Below, one piece after another: positions 53,936 to 63,437 of a stretch of 64,000 nucleotides of DNA. The stretch is taken from assembly GCA_017554305.1 (NCBI GenBank), contig JAFZIN010000007.1:62001-126000 (forward strand). The letters run 5' to 3'. The translations under genes and the position numbers were made by a program. Origin of the DNA: Bacteroidales bacterium (GTDB taxonomy: Bacteria; Bacteroidota; Bacteroidia; Bacteroidales; UBA932). The notes beneath the pieces were generated by a model that was not told where the DNA came from, did no database searches, and saw only the letters and a program-made list of their open reading frames with translations. Every line of letters begins with the position of its first letter. Position 1 is the stretch's first letter.

Positions 53936-53996
53936 GCATAACAAACGAATAAAATATCCTGAGCGCAAACAGTCTAACGAAAATCAAATTGAAGGC

Positions 53997-54740
53997 TTAG
54001 CGAAGGTCCGTAATCTGGGCGTCTGGGTAGTTGGATGGAAGGAGCTGGTAATCTGAAACCTTGGCTGCATCTGGTTCAGAGGCAGAAGTAATGGCTATTG
54101 TGTAAGAATCCCCATTCTTCAGAGTAACGTCTATGCGTTCAACCTTCACGCTTTCAGCAGATCCCGCTGCACTCCCAGCGAACTTCACAGCAGAAGAGCC
54201 AACCGCACCCCCGGCAGACTTCACAGCAGAGCCGGCAGCGGACCTCACAACGTAAACGTCTGCGGTTTTGTAATAGGCTTTGCCCTTGGGCATTACGGTA
54301 ATCACGCTGCAGGTTTTGCCCCCTACCTTCTTCTCCACCGGCGCGGTAACATTTACCCCTTTTGCTGAGCGTGAGAGAATTGAGAAAGGATTCTCAGAGA
54401 GAGAAGCGGAGGTGCTCCTGCGTGGCTGAATTACAATCTCATTGTTCTTCTGATCATAATAAGAGATGAGAGAAGGCGTGTACTGAAACTCTGAAACTCC
54501 CTCAATCTTAAGGTATCCCCGCTCCGGCAAAGCCACAATAAATCCCCTGCTTTGGTACTCCTTGCCCTTAACGGTTGTGGTCATCACAAAAGAGATTTTG
54601 CGGGCAGAAAAGATATAATCTGAGGCCTGTTGGAAAAGCTGCTGCCCCTTAGCATCCTCAGGATCAGCCGCAAAGGCGCTCTCCAAGATAACTATCGCGG
54701 AGAAAAAAGATAGTAATGCTAAAAGCAAAAGGCGTCTCAT
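53997..54740 (-). CDS. lolA: Outer-membrane lipoprotein carrier LolA
   Basis: 247 aa with a signal peptide (ending ESAFA). LolA fold strands: ISFVMTTTVKGKEYQSRGFIVALPERGYLKIEG, YDQKNNEIVIQ and the end VSDYQLLPSNYPDAQITDLR (the last typical of Bacteroidetes). It carries lipoproteins across the periplasm. Residues ~172-205 are an Ala/Gly/Ser/Val-rich insert (repeats of AAGSAVKSAG type) not usual in the family. Four-base overlap with ftsK. Confidence 0.88.
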   Translation of the reverse strand: MRRLLLLALLSFFSAIVILESAFAADPEDAKGQQLFQQASDYIFSARKISFVMTTTVKGKEYQSRGFIVALPERGYLKIEGVSEFQYTPSLISYYDQKNNEIVIQPRRSTSASLSENPFSILSRSAKGVNVTAPVEKKVGGKTCSVITVMPKGKAYYKTADVYVVRSAAGSAVKSAGGAVGSSAVKFAGSAAGSAESVKVERIDVTLKNGDSYTIAITSASEPDAAKVSDYQLLPSNYPDAQITDLR

Positions 54741-57265
54741 TTACCGAATTGTTGTTTAATCTCTTCAAGCTTATCATCCAGAGAAAGGAGGTCTGGGATA
54801 AGGGCCTGGCGCGGTTTGGCACCATCTGCCGGCCCAACAATTCCGGCCTTCTCCAACTGGTCTATGAGTTTGGAGGCCCTGTTGTAACCCAGGTTCATCT
54901 TCCTCTGTATGAAGGAAGCAGAGCCGCTGCCGGCTGCAACAATAAGGCGGGCTGCATCGTCAAAGAACTCATCTCTCCTGGCAAGATTTGTCTCTCCAAT
55001 GGCTACCTTAAACGGTACGTCCGCCGAGCCTTCATCCTCCTCAGGTGGTTCCGGCAAATATAGTGCCGTAGAGTAACCTACCTGGCTTGAAATGAACTCA
55101 ACAATTCTGTCTATCTCTTTGGTTTCTATGAGTGCACACTGAACTCTGGTCACCTCGCTTCCGGTGGCGTAGAGCATATCTCCGCGTCCAATCAGCTGAT
55201 TTGCACCGCTTTCATCAAGTATGGTGCGGGAGTCTATGCTTGAGCGTACGTAGAAGGCAATTCTTGCAGGGAAGTTGGCCTTAATGTTACCGGTGATGAC
55301 CGTGGTTGTAGGTCTCTGGGTTGCTATAACCAGGTGAATACCAATGGCTCTGGCCAGCTGAGCAAGACGCGTGATTGGAATCTCTGCATCCTTGCCCGCG
55401 GTAATCATAAGGTCTGCATATTCGTCAATAATCAGAACAATATACGGCAGGAAGCGGTGCCCCTTGCCCGGGTTCAACTTACGCTCCAGGAATTTTTCAT
55501 TGTACTCCTTAATGTTTCTAACTCTCGCACTCTCAAGGAGTTTGTAACGGTTATCCATCTCCACGCAGAGAGACTTAAGAGTACGTACAACCTTGGCGGT
55601 ATCTGTAATAACCGGCTGCTCTTTGTCTTCAGTATCAGGCAGGCAGGCCAGAAAATGTTTGCTCAGGCGGGAGTACAGACTCAGCTCAACTCTCTTAGGA
55701 TCTACCAGCACAAACTTCACCTCAGACGGGTGTTTGGTGTAAAGGATTGAGGAGACTAAAGCATTCAGACCCACAGACTTACCCTGACCGGTGGCTCCTG
55801 CAATCAGAAGGTGCGGAGTCTTTGCAAGGTCAAAGGTGAATACCTCATTTGATATGGTTTTACCTATGGCGATAGGTAATGCATAGCCACTCTCTTTGGA
55901 GCCCGGCTCTTTCATCTTTGTCTGCAGGTACTCAAGGCAAGACTGCATAGAGACAACGCTCGGACGGTCATTAGCCACCTCAATACCAACGGAATTGGTG
56001 CCCGGCAGCGTTACCACTCTCACACCCTTTGCAGCCAGTGAGAGCTGAATGTCCTCCTCCAGACGTTTGATTTGAGAAACGCGGATTCCAGGAGCCGGCA
56101 CAACCTCGTAAAGCGTTACTGTTGGGCCTTTTACGGCAGATACCTTAGTTACGCCAATCTTATAGTTGCCAAGCGTATGAACAATTTTGTTCTTGTTACG
56201 CTCCATCTCATCTCTTGAAACCTCATACCACTTGTCTTTATATGATTCCAACAGATCCAGTGTAGGAGCCTCGTAATGAGAGAGTTCCAGGCGAGGGTCA
56301 AAGGTCTTCTGAAGTTCCTCCTCTGTGTATTCACCAAGGAGTTCGTTCCCCTCTCCCTCAACATCCTTAACCTCAAGAGCAACATCTGCACCCGCTGCAG
56401 TAATCTCAGGATCAAGCGCGCCCGCTGCAGCCTCAGCATCAGCTCCTTCTGCAGATTCATCCGGAGCATTCTCATCCACAACTGAGATAGCCGGATCTAA
56501 CTTCTGGTTAGGTTCATCATCAAAGTTCAAATCTTCCTCCTCTTCCGTATCCAAGTCTCCGTTCTCATCTACGTCACCGTCAAGTTCCTCACCCTCAAGG
56601 TCTCCCTCAAGTTCGCTCCCCTTGCCAACCTCCATAACCTTGTTGCCCACAGCAGTAATGCCGCCGCTGATTTTGCGTATGAGGCTCTTGTTAATGATTA
56701 TGCACCAGCCAATTATGGCAATGATAAGAATGGCGCCCGTGCCGGCGGAACCAATCATAGTCTTTAGGAACTGGTTCACATAGTAGCCGTAAGAGCCGCC
56801 CGCTCCGCTTCCGAACCAACGGTCAAAACGAGTGAAAGAGAATATAAATGAGAAGAATACGGAAATAAGTATGCAACCGAATATGGTAATGAAGAAAAGA
56901 CGCAGCAGGCGCACCTTTTTAATCTTAAGGCAAACCAAAGCCACACCAAAGAAGAAGAACGGGATTATAAATGCGCCCAGACCAAAGAGTTTGGAAATGA
57001 GGAGGTTTGCCCACCAGAGACCAATCTTTCCACCGCCGTTTTCCACGGTTGTGATGGAATTGAAAATCTCATTGCCGGCAAAGCTGCTCTGATCATGAGC
57101 CCAGGTGAAGACGTAGGAGATTAATGCAATTAAGGTGTAGACCGCAATGGCCAGCGCCACCAGTCCGCATATAAGGTAGAGCCCCTCACGCTTCTCCGGG
57201 GCCGCCATCTCCTGCTCTGCAATTATCTGATCTTCTTCCTTTTGTTTCTTCTTACTTTTAGCCAT
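54737..57265 (-). CDS. ftsK: FtsK/SpoIIIE DNA translocase
   Basis: 842 aa. Four N-terminal membrane helices (~30-55, 88-110, 118-140, 168-190), an acidic linker (~205-320, runs of E and D), the motor with Walker A GATGQGKSV and Walker B LIIDEYADL, and a C-terminal gamma winged helix (SFIQRKMNLGYNRASKLIDQLEKAGIV). It pumps chromosome ends through the division site and activates dif recombination. The linker is acidic rather than Pro/Gln-rich. lolA is translated with it. Confidence 0.95.
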   Translation of the reverse strand: MAKSKKKQKEEDQIIAEQEMAAPEKREGLYLICGLVALAIAVYTLIALISYVFTWAHDQSSFAGNEIFNSITTVENGGGKIGLWWANLLISKLFGLGAFIIPFFFFGVALVCLKIKKVRLLRLFFITIFGCILISVFFSFIFSFTRFDRWFGSGAGGSYGYYVNQFLKTMIGSAGTGAILIIAIIGWCIIINKSLIRKISGGITAVGNKVMEVGKGSELEGDLEGEELDGDVDENGDLDTEEEEDLNFDDEPNQKLDPAISVVDENAPDESAEGADAEAAAGALDPEITAAGADVALEVKDVEGEGNELLGEYTEEELQKTFDPRLELSHYEAPTLDLLESYKDKWYEVSRDEMERNKNKIVHTLGNYKIGVTKVSAVKGPTVTLYEVVPAPGIRVSQIKRLEEDIQLSLAAKGVRVVTLPGTNSVGIEVANDRPSVVSMQSCLEYLQTKMKEPGSKESGYALPIAIGKTISNEVFTFDLAKTPHLLIAGATGQGKSVGLNALVSSILYTKHPSEVKFVLVDPKRVELSLYSRLSKHFLACLPDTEDKEQPVITDTAKVVRTLKSLCVEMDNRYKLLESARVRNIKEYNEKFLERKLNPGKGHRFLPYIVLIIDEYADLMITAGKDAEIPITRLAQLARAIGIHLVIATQRPTTTVITGNIKANFPARIAFYVRSSIDSRTILDESGANQLIGRGDMLYATGSEVTRVQCALIETKEIDRIVEFISSQVGYSTALYLPEPPEEDEGSADVPFKVAIGETNLARRDEFFDDAARLIVAAGSGSASFIQRKMNLGYNRASKLIDQLEKAGIVGPADGAKPRQALIPDLLSLDDKLEEIKQQFGK

Positions 57266-57364
57266 TACTTTTACTTCTTTGTGAACTTCAACCGCCCCAC
57301 AACATTATTTGCAATCTATCCTCTTCCAACCCTCACTTTTCATCTCTTATTCTGCAAACAGCAA

Positions 57365-58060
57365 CTACTGCGGCTTATTATTATTGTTCTTCCAGTTCTT
57401 GTGGTTCTGCTTCTTCTTGTTGTTAAACTGCTGATTGCGCTGCTGATTCACGCCGCTTGCACCGCTTGGCTGAACCTGCATCATGTGCGGCTTACGTGTT
57501 GTAGCATCTGCAACTCCCGCCCCAATATGCACATCCTCAGGCACTACCAGACGGCCGCCGCTTAAACGCTTAATATCCTCAAAGATAGTCTCTTCCGCAA
57601 CGGAATCCTTATTCCAAATAAGGTACTGCTGCTTCATGTAGGAACCAATCACCTTAATCATGTGCTTCTTAACCTCATCATCCGGACGGTCTGCAATCAA
57701 GTCAATCATATTCTGAATGTTACGTCCGTAGCAGGATGCCCTTATTGGCTCCGTCTCCAACGGAATAGGTTCCGGTTTAACCTTAGTGCTTTCACGCGTA
57801 GGCAGCGGATACGGGGAGTCTATATCTATCTTAAAATCAGAGATTATCTGAATATGATCCCACAGTTTATGTCTAAAATCCACAACATCTCTCAGCTGCG
57901 GATTCAGCGTTCCCATAACGGCCACCACCGCCTGAATCTGTTCGTTACGCTTCTCTTTATCAGGAATGCTGCACACATAGTCAATCATATCCTGAACATG
58001 CCTACCGTACTCAGGCATAATGAGTTTTTCTCTCGTAGTATTGTAATCTTTCTTCTCCAT
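57365..58060 (-). CDS. DUF4290 family protein
   Basis: 231 aa, cytoplasmic. Start MEKKDYNTTREKLIMPEYGRHVQDMIDYV and GRNIQNMIDLIA fit DUF4290, a Bacteroidetes family of unknown role. The tail is Asn/Gln/Lys-rich (QQRNQQFNNKKKQNHKNWKNN), likely disordered and perhaps nucleic-acid binding. 12 bases from the 715-aa gene on the same strand. Confidence 0.83.
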   Translation of the reverse strand: MEKKDYNTTREKLIMPEYGRHVQDMIDYVCSIPDKEKRNEQIQAVVAVMGTLNPQLRDVVDFRHKLWDHIQIISDFKIDIDSPYPLPTRESTKVKPEPIPLETEPIRASCYGRNIQNMIDLIADRPDDEVKKHMIKVIGSYMKQQYLIWNKDSVAEETIFEDIKRLSGGRLVVPEDVHIGAGVADATTRKPHMMQVQPSGASGVNQQRNQQFNNKKKQNHKNWKNNNNKPQ

Positions 58061-58072
58061 AACCTTGCGAAT

Positions 58073-60220
58073 TTACAAAAAGAAAACGTATGTATTGTTT
58101 AGATAATCTATGAAAAAGTTCTCTTTTGGCAGAGTGAGCTTCGCAGCCAACTTTGTAGCAACGGCAAAACCGCTTGTCTGAAGCTCTGCAGATAGTCCGT
58201 AGCGTGCTCTTAGTCTGCTCATTCTTACTCTCTTATAGTTCTTTGGGCGCCTGCCTTTCTTTGATTCTCCCTGCACTAGGTGGCATTGCATACATTTTAC
58301 TCCCGATGCGGCAGCGGCAGCCAGATCTTCAAAGAAACCTGCCGATACTTTGCAGCCCGCCTTCATCACCACCAAAAAGTCCGCCCCACCAAATTGAGCG
58401 GCAACACTTCCCCCTCCCTTCTTGCCCGTAGGTTCCTGCTGTGGAAACAGATGCCCAAGCACATTTTCCGTACGCTGACGGAACGGCTGCACCCTATAAC
58501 TGAAGCCGTCCAACTGTACATTCATCAACTCTTCCGTTGGGATCTCTGAAGTATCTTGCTTTGAAGAGTTTGCACTGCTTTGAGTATCTTTTGATTTTGC
58601 AGCATCATTGCCTTTTGAAGAAAAATCATTGTTTATGGAAAATGATTCTGCGGTAACAGTGGAGGACTCATAGAGAGAGCGTACCGTTCTCTCTGTAAGC
58701 AGTTTAGTGTAGCATTCCGTGAGCAGAACAAGGAATGAGTAACGTTCTGTTGCCTTTGGATAACTCTTGAGCTTCTTTCCCAAACGATAACTCTTACCCT
58801 TAGAGCGATGCTCAGGGAGGCACTCATTCATTGGAAGGCCGGTCATCACAACGTTGCAATCCGGTACGTATGAGTGGATTGCAGAGGCGGACTCATCCCA
58901 TCCGTCCCTTGCATCCGTAACCATAAGATTAAAGGCGGCGTTCTCCAGGAACGGAGCCGGAATACTGCTGGAAGAGAGCTCCGGATGAATTACAACCACA
59001 GGCCTATCTCCGCTCTCTTTAATCAAACGCTCCACATCCGGGAACTTGTAAGACGGAGACTCAGGATTCAAGGCCTCACCTCCAAGCAACCCTCCCGCAT
59101 TTGAAGAGCCCTCAGAACCCAATCCTCCCAGGACGCTGAATTTAAACTGTTTACGCAGCTCCCTCAGGAACCCGCTCTCCAGCAGTTTCTCCAACGTTCC
59201 CTCATAAAGGCTGAACACATTGATAAACTTCTTGTTATGCTCGCCCCCGCCCTGTTTTATTCCGTTCTGCAGAGCCTCTGCAATCTGCTCTGCAATGAAT
59301 TCATTCTGTGTAGCCCAACGTTCAGAATTCAGATATTTATCATTGAATGTAGACGGCTCCCCTATTGCACCAAAGAGCTTGAATCCCAAGGCCTTCTCTG
59401 CCTTCTTCCTACTGACAAATCCCTTCTGCTTGTAGATAAAACTGAAGACAATCTTTGCCAGAAGAAACGTCAAAAAGAGCAGTGCAAAGAGTGCTATCCT
59501 TACTATGATTACAAGTCTCCAAGGAACTGTGGCCCTGAACTTTGTGGCGGTAAGTTTCATCTTTACGCCAACAGCCTCATACTCACGGCTTTTCTCCTTG
59601 AGCATGCTGACAAGGTAGTTGACGGTTGATGCCGTGGAGAGAGAATCGTAGGTGAAGTAGTTAAGCCTCAAGCCGTCTTCACGCCTCATTACCAGCAACT
59701 TTATCATTGCACGGGTACTCTGGGAGTGGTGCCAGCTCCTTAGACGTTTGTGCACGGGAGATGAAGGATTTGAGATTGACTCCAGCAGCAGACTGTCAAA
59801 GTCTCCCTTCATTGCACTTATTGCCGCTCCCTTAATTATATGCCTCTGCCTCAAGAACTTGACCGCATCCACCATACAGGAATCCAACAACTCCACCTCC
59901 CTCTCTTTTGATATTTCTTTCACTGTACTAGCAGAAACAGATGCTGCAACCGCAGCAACAGAATCACTTATGCCCGTTGAATCGGCTACAGGATGAGCCT
60001 TTAAAGAGTCTGCATGGGAGATGGCTGAAGAGTCTTTGGTGAGTGTATCTATCGGGATACTAAGTGGTTGAGTGGCTTCAGGATAGAATGAGAGATAGGC
60101 GTTTGCAGTGTACTCCCTCACGGTTAGGCAGAGCACAACACCCAAAAGAATGAAGAGGACAAGGAAAACTGTTCCCGCCCGCTTGTAAAAAATTTTGGAT
60201 GCCTTCTTTCTGTAACTCAC
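58073..60220 (-). CDS. Two-helix membrane protein of unknown function, 715 aa
   Basis: Helices at ~15-37 and ~228-254 flank a coiled periplasmic region (KRLRSWHHS... SMLKEKSREYEAVG). The cytoplasmic part (~265-715) starts LFGAIGEPSTFNDKYL, contains a Ser-rich disordered stretch (~540-575), and ends with a region (DFLVVMKAGCKVSAGFFEDLAAAA...RYGLSAELQTSGFAV) that loosely recalls a GT2 glycosyltransferase tail. The topology recalls polysaccharide chain-length proteins, but no Walker motif is present. It follows manC by 84 bases, so an envelope-glycan role is possible. I do not recognise the family. Confidence 0.6.
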   Translation of the reverse strand: MSYRKKASKIFYKRAGTVFLVLFILLGVVLCLTVREYTANAYLSFYPEATQPLSIPIDTLTKDSSAISHADSLKAHPVADSTGISDSVAAVAASVSASTVKEISKEREVELLDSCMVDAVKFLRQRHIIKGAAISAMKGDFDSLLLESISNPSSPVHKRLRSWHHSQSTRAMIKLLVMRREDGLRLNYFTYDSLSTASTVNYLVSMLKEKSREYEAVGVKMKLTATKFRATVPWRLVIIVRIALFALLFLTFLLAKIVFSFIYKQKGFVSRKKAEKALGFKLFGAIGEPSTFNDKYLNSERWATQNEFIAEQIAEALQNGIKQGGGEHNKKFINVFSLYEGTLEKLLESGFLRELRKQFKFSVLGGLGSEGSSNAGGLLGGEALNPESPSYKFPDVERLIKESGDRPVVVIHPELSSSSIPAPFLENAAFNLMVTDARDGWDESASAIHSYVPDCNVVMTGLPMNECLPEHRSKGKSYRLGKKLKSYPKATERYSFLVLLTECYTKLLTERTVRSLYESSTVTAESFSINNDFSSKGNDAAKSKDTQSSANSSKQDTSEIPTEELMNVQLDGFSYRVQPFRQRTENVLGHLFPQQEPTGKKGGGSVAAQFGGADFLVVMKAGCKVSAGFFEDLAAAAASGVKCMQCHLVQGESKKGRRPKNYKRVRMSRLRARYGLSAELQTSGFAVATKLAAKLTLPKENFFIDYLNNTYVFFL

Positions 60221-60304
60221 TCTTTTGCCGTTTGTTTGCTACAGCTTATATCTGTATCTGTTATTATCTATCTGCTACTACCGGTATCTTTTGCCATTTC
60301 TCTG

Positions 60305-61663
60305 CTACCACTGGTAGTCAAAGCGTTCAATATCTTCCTCTATAAGAGGAGATCCTATCTGCACTTCAATGAATGTCAGCCCTTTAGACCCTGCCTTAAT
60401 TGCGTGGGAATGGCCAACCGGAATCACCAGCACGTCATTCGGATGCACGGCTTTACGCTCTCCGTCCAGAACAAATTCGCCCTCTCCTTCAACAACGGTC
60501 CACACCTCTTTGCGGTGATGGTGAACCTGGTAACTTATGTGTTTTCCGGGATTTAGGGTGATGGTTTTGGTAAGAGACTCTCTGCCGTCTTTGTATGTAA
60601 CGGCATCCAGAACCTTGTAGGTTCCCCAGCGGCGCTCCTCGTACATTGGCCTGGTAATCAGCTGGTCTGCGTAGTCCTTAATCTTCTCGCTCTCCTCCTT
60701 TCCGCTTACCATAATGCCGTCTGCGCTGGCCGCTACAACGGTATCTTTGAGCCCCGATACAAACATTGGAATATTCAACTCATTGATTGCATGAACGTTA
60801 ACGTTGCCTTCTCCGGCCACAACCTTTCCAAAGTAAGACTCCGGAAGTTCGTCACAGAGGGTGTTCCAGGTTCCCAGGTCTTTCCAAAGGCCGTCATAGC
60901 GAACAACAGCCACAGACTTTGCCTTTTCAACCACCTCATAATCAAAGCTTATGGCAGGGAGTTCGCTGTACCGGTTAACCACTTCTTCAAATGATGAAGC
61001 GTTTATGTACTTGCCAACAACCTCCATCATGTATCCCAAGCGGAAGGCAAATACTCCGCCGTTCCACATAGCGTGTTCCTTTATAAGTTCTGCCGCCTTC
61101 TCTGCACTCGGCTTCTCTGCAAAACGCTTAACTGCAATCCATTGGGAGCTTCCTCCCGATAGATTATCATCTGACTTCTCCGGCACAATGTAACCATACT
61201 TCTCACTCGGAGCGGTTGGAGCAATTCCCATAAGTACCAGATCTGCAGCATTTTGCTTAACCGCCTCAGCCATGCGGCCAATCACCTCAAAGTAACCCTC
61301 CTCTGTATAGGCATCGCACGGCATTACAACAACAACCTCATCCTCAGGGCACTGCTTATCTATCGCGAGGAAAATAGTAGAGAGCGCAATGGCAGGAAAA
61401 GTGTCTCTGCGTTCCGGTTCCAGCACAATCTTCACCCTCTCTCCAAGCTGGGAGATGATGCTGTCTCTCTGACCGGTGTTGGTTGCAATGGTTATATCTG
61501 CATTCAGGCCGGATGAGTAAATCTGCCTTACAAGCCTCTGAATCATAGATTCCTTTCCCCCGTTGGGAGACGCAAGAACCGGCAAAAACTGCTTGCTGCG
61601 GGCATTGTTGGAGAGGGGCCAAAGCCTCTTTCCCGATCCGCCTGATAAAAGTATTAACTGCAT
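60305..61663 (-). CDS. manC: Mannose-1-phosphate guanylyltransferase (ManC/AlgA-type)
   Basis: 452 aa. Nucleotidyltransferase signature LSGGSGKRLWPLSNN and RSKQFLPVL at the N-terminus; VVMPCDAY and KPSAEKAAELI in the middle; a C-terminal cupin/isomerase-type domain (YQVHHHRKEVWTVVEGEGEFVLDGE). It makes GDP-mannose from mannose-1-phosphate and GTP, for glycan and GDP-fucose synthesis. The domain end suggests a bifunctional isomerase form. Its start region has a palindrome at the predicted transcript start. Confidence 0.93.
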   Translation of the reverse strand: MQLILLSGGSGKRLWPLSNNARSKQFLPVLASPNGGKESMIQRLVRQIYSSGLNADITIATNTGQRDSIISQLGERVKIVLEPERRDTFPAIALSTIFLAIDKQCPEDEVVVVMPCDAYTEEGYFEVIGRMAEAVKQNAADLVLMGIAPTAPSEKYGYIVPEKSDDNLSGGSSQWIAVKRFAEKPSAEKAAELIKEHAMWNGGVFAFRLGYMMEVVGKYINASSFEEVVNRYSELPAISFDYEVVEKAKSVAVVRYDGLWKDLGTWNTLCDELPESYFGKVVAGEGNVNVHAINELNIPMFVSGLKDTVVAASADGIMVSGKEESEKIKDYADQLITRPMYEERRWGTYKVLDAVTYKDGRESLTKTITLNPGKHISYQVHHHRKEVWTVVEGEGEFVLDGERKAVHPNDVLVIPVGHSHAIKAGSKGLTFIEVQIGSPLIEEDIERFDYQW

Positions 61664-61679
61664 ATTGTCAAACTCTTTG

Positions 61680-61709
61680 TGTTGGTTATACTCTTAACCA
61701 ACAAATTTA
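61680..61709 (-). promoter_or_regulatory. manC promoter and start-site palindrome
   Basis: Minus-strand -7 box TAAATTTG (61709-61702) places the start near 61697. A perfect palindrome TGTTGGTTA-N6-TAACCAACA (61680-61703) covers the start site and first ~17 transcribed bases. It may be a repressor operator or a leader hairpin. No TTG at -33 spacing was found. Confidence 0.5.
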
Positions 61710-61880
61710 ATAAATATGCTCCAAAATGAAAAGCCCCCGCTCCGCTCTCACCACCGCCCCGCACGAGACTTCACATGATGAAAGCAATAAAGGATTGAGA
61801 TCAACAACTGAAACTGAAGGGAGCGTTTCCCTATTCAATTAAAAGAGATTGAATTCTGCGGAGGGACTTTCAAAGCAGAA

Positions 61881-63437
61881 TCATCTAATTAATAGTACCT
61901 TGATATACTCTTTAGTTAGGCCGCCGGAGCCGTTCTGGGAGTCTGCTATCAGAATCAGAACCTGGCTGCCATCTTCCAGAGTAGGACCTAGGCACATTCC
62001 CTCAAAGTTCGCCAGGTTCAAAGAGCTGGTTATGAAGGAAGTGAGCAGACTTTTACGTAAGATGCCGGACTTATCATTCACAGGATCAACCAAATAGAGT
62101 TTTGTCCAGGTTCTGGCACCCAGGGCCTTTATTAGAACGTTCCCGTTTGGCACATAGACCTCACGCTCAAGAACAATCAGACGGCCGTCATCCAAAGCCG
62201 CCAAAGCCGGAACTCCGTGAACGTATGCATACGCCCCGGATACCTCATTCTCAGACTTATTTGGAGTGTCCATCAGATATAAGGCCCTACCAGCCGGTTT
62301 AAGATTCTTTCCAAAACTCTGGAGACGGAGCAGACCTAAAAAAGTCTCTTCATCTGCCAGCAGCGGTTTCTCCGTTACAGTCCAAAAGCGCTCTGTTTTA
62401 GCGTTGTAGGTTAGAGCCTCAAAACCGGCGTTCCCCTGAATTTTGTCACTCTTAAGGTCTGACGGAACATCCAGAGCTCTGCCCGTTTCCTTGCCCTGAA
62501 GGGTGTACTCCCTTATGGACTGGTCTGCCTCCGCAGAGATAAAGAGCTTGCCGTTCACGTATGCTACTCCCTCATTATCTCTAGAGGAAATGGTTGAGCC
62601 TGAGGTTCCTGCAGGTACGCTCTTGGTTATGCGGCCAACAGAACCATCGGGATAAAGAGGTATATCAAAGAGAGTTAGACCGCCACCGTTGAGTTTATCG
62701 TGAACCACAGCATACTGATTTCCTGAGATATATGTGATGCCGGAATACTCCCCGCTTCCTACGTGAGAGGTGATATTGGTTTGATATAACGGAGTTATAT
62801 TCAGATTATTATCTAAGTATTCAAAACGTACAGGCTGAGTCTCCCAAATGTAAACTCCGCCCGATTCCAACTTCTCACCCGCAATCTTTGAGGTATAGAC
62901 CACCTGGCTCTCCATCTGCGTACCATATTGATTCACAAACTGTTCCGTTCCAACAACCAGAACAGCAACATCACTGTCCGCAAGATTCTGCTCCGGTAGA
63001 ACAAGCATCACCTCCACCGCCTTCCCGTCTGCATTCATAATCACCCCGTTAGGCGCATTGTCATTATCCGCAGAGGCAACTCCACCATCCCCCTCTACAG
63101 TCAGATTTTCCCTATCAATTATCAAATAACGAGTTCCAACATTTTTAACCTCCTCATAACCAGCATTCCCGCCAACGGCTCCATTCAACGCATTGCCGCC
63201 CGGCCTTTCAACCCACTCAAAACACCTTATCTCCCCCATCGTAGGCAGCAATCTCACATCACTCACACTCAGCCCGTTAGGTACCATCGCCCTCACCAGC
63301 ACAAACGCCCCCGTCTCCAAACTATCCGTCTGAGCAGAGCCCACATCCGCACCCATACCCCTCACAACCGGCTCACCATAAGCCCCTGCCGCAAGCAACA
63401 AGCACAACCCCAAAACCAATAACTTACTTTTCATCAC
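61881..63437 (-). CDS. Secreted esterase-like/phytase-like beta-propeller protein
   Basis: 518 aa; signal peptide (KLLVLGLCLLLAAGAYG). The C-terminal ~300 residues match the phytase-like esterase domain PF13449 in pattern (SRDNEGVAYVNGKLFISAEADQSIREY; GFEALTYNAKTERFWTVTEKP; NFEGMCLGPTLEDGSQVLILIADSQN). The N-terminal ~180 residues (VLVRAMVPNGLSVSDVRLLPTMG...) are of unknown type. Start is Met1 or Met2. It overlaps the BRO gene by 14 bases. Substrate unknown. Confidence 0.8.
   Translation of the reverse strand: MMKSKLLVLGLCLLLAAGAYGEPVVRGMGADVGSAQTDSLETGAFVLVRAMVPNGLSVSDVRLLPTMGEIRCFEWVERPGGNALNGAVGGNAGYEEVKNVGTRYLIIDRENLTVEGDGGVASADNDNAPNGVIMNADGKAVEVMLVLPEQNLADSDVAVLVVGTEQFVNQYGTQMESQVVYTSKIAGEKLESGGVYIWETQPVRFEYLDNNLNITPLYQTNITSHVGSGEYSGITYISGNQYAVVHDKLNGGGLTLFDIPLYPDGSVGRITKSVPAGTSGSTISSRDNEGVAYVNGKLFISAEADQSIREYTLQGKETGRALDVPSDLKSDKIQGNAGFEALTYNAKTERFWTVTEKPLLADEETFLGLLRLQSFGKNLKPAGRALYLMDTPNKSENEVSGAYAYVHGVPALAALDDGRLIVLEREVYVPNGNVLIKALGARTWTKLYLVDPVNDKSGILRKSLLTSFITSSLNLANFEGMCLGPTLEDGSQVLILIADSQNGSGGLTKEYIKVLLIR

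Noticed and set aside
60221..60304. Short direct repeats (CTGCTAC-type) between the 715-aa gene and manC
   Set aside because: Too short and irregular to support a named element.
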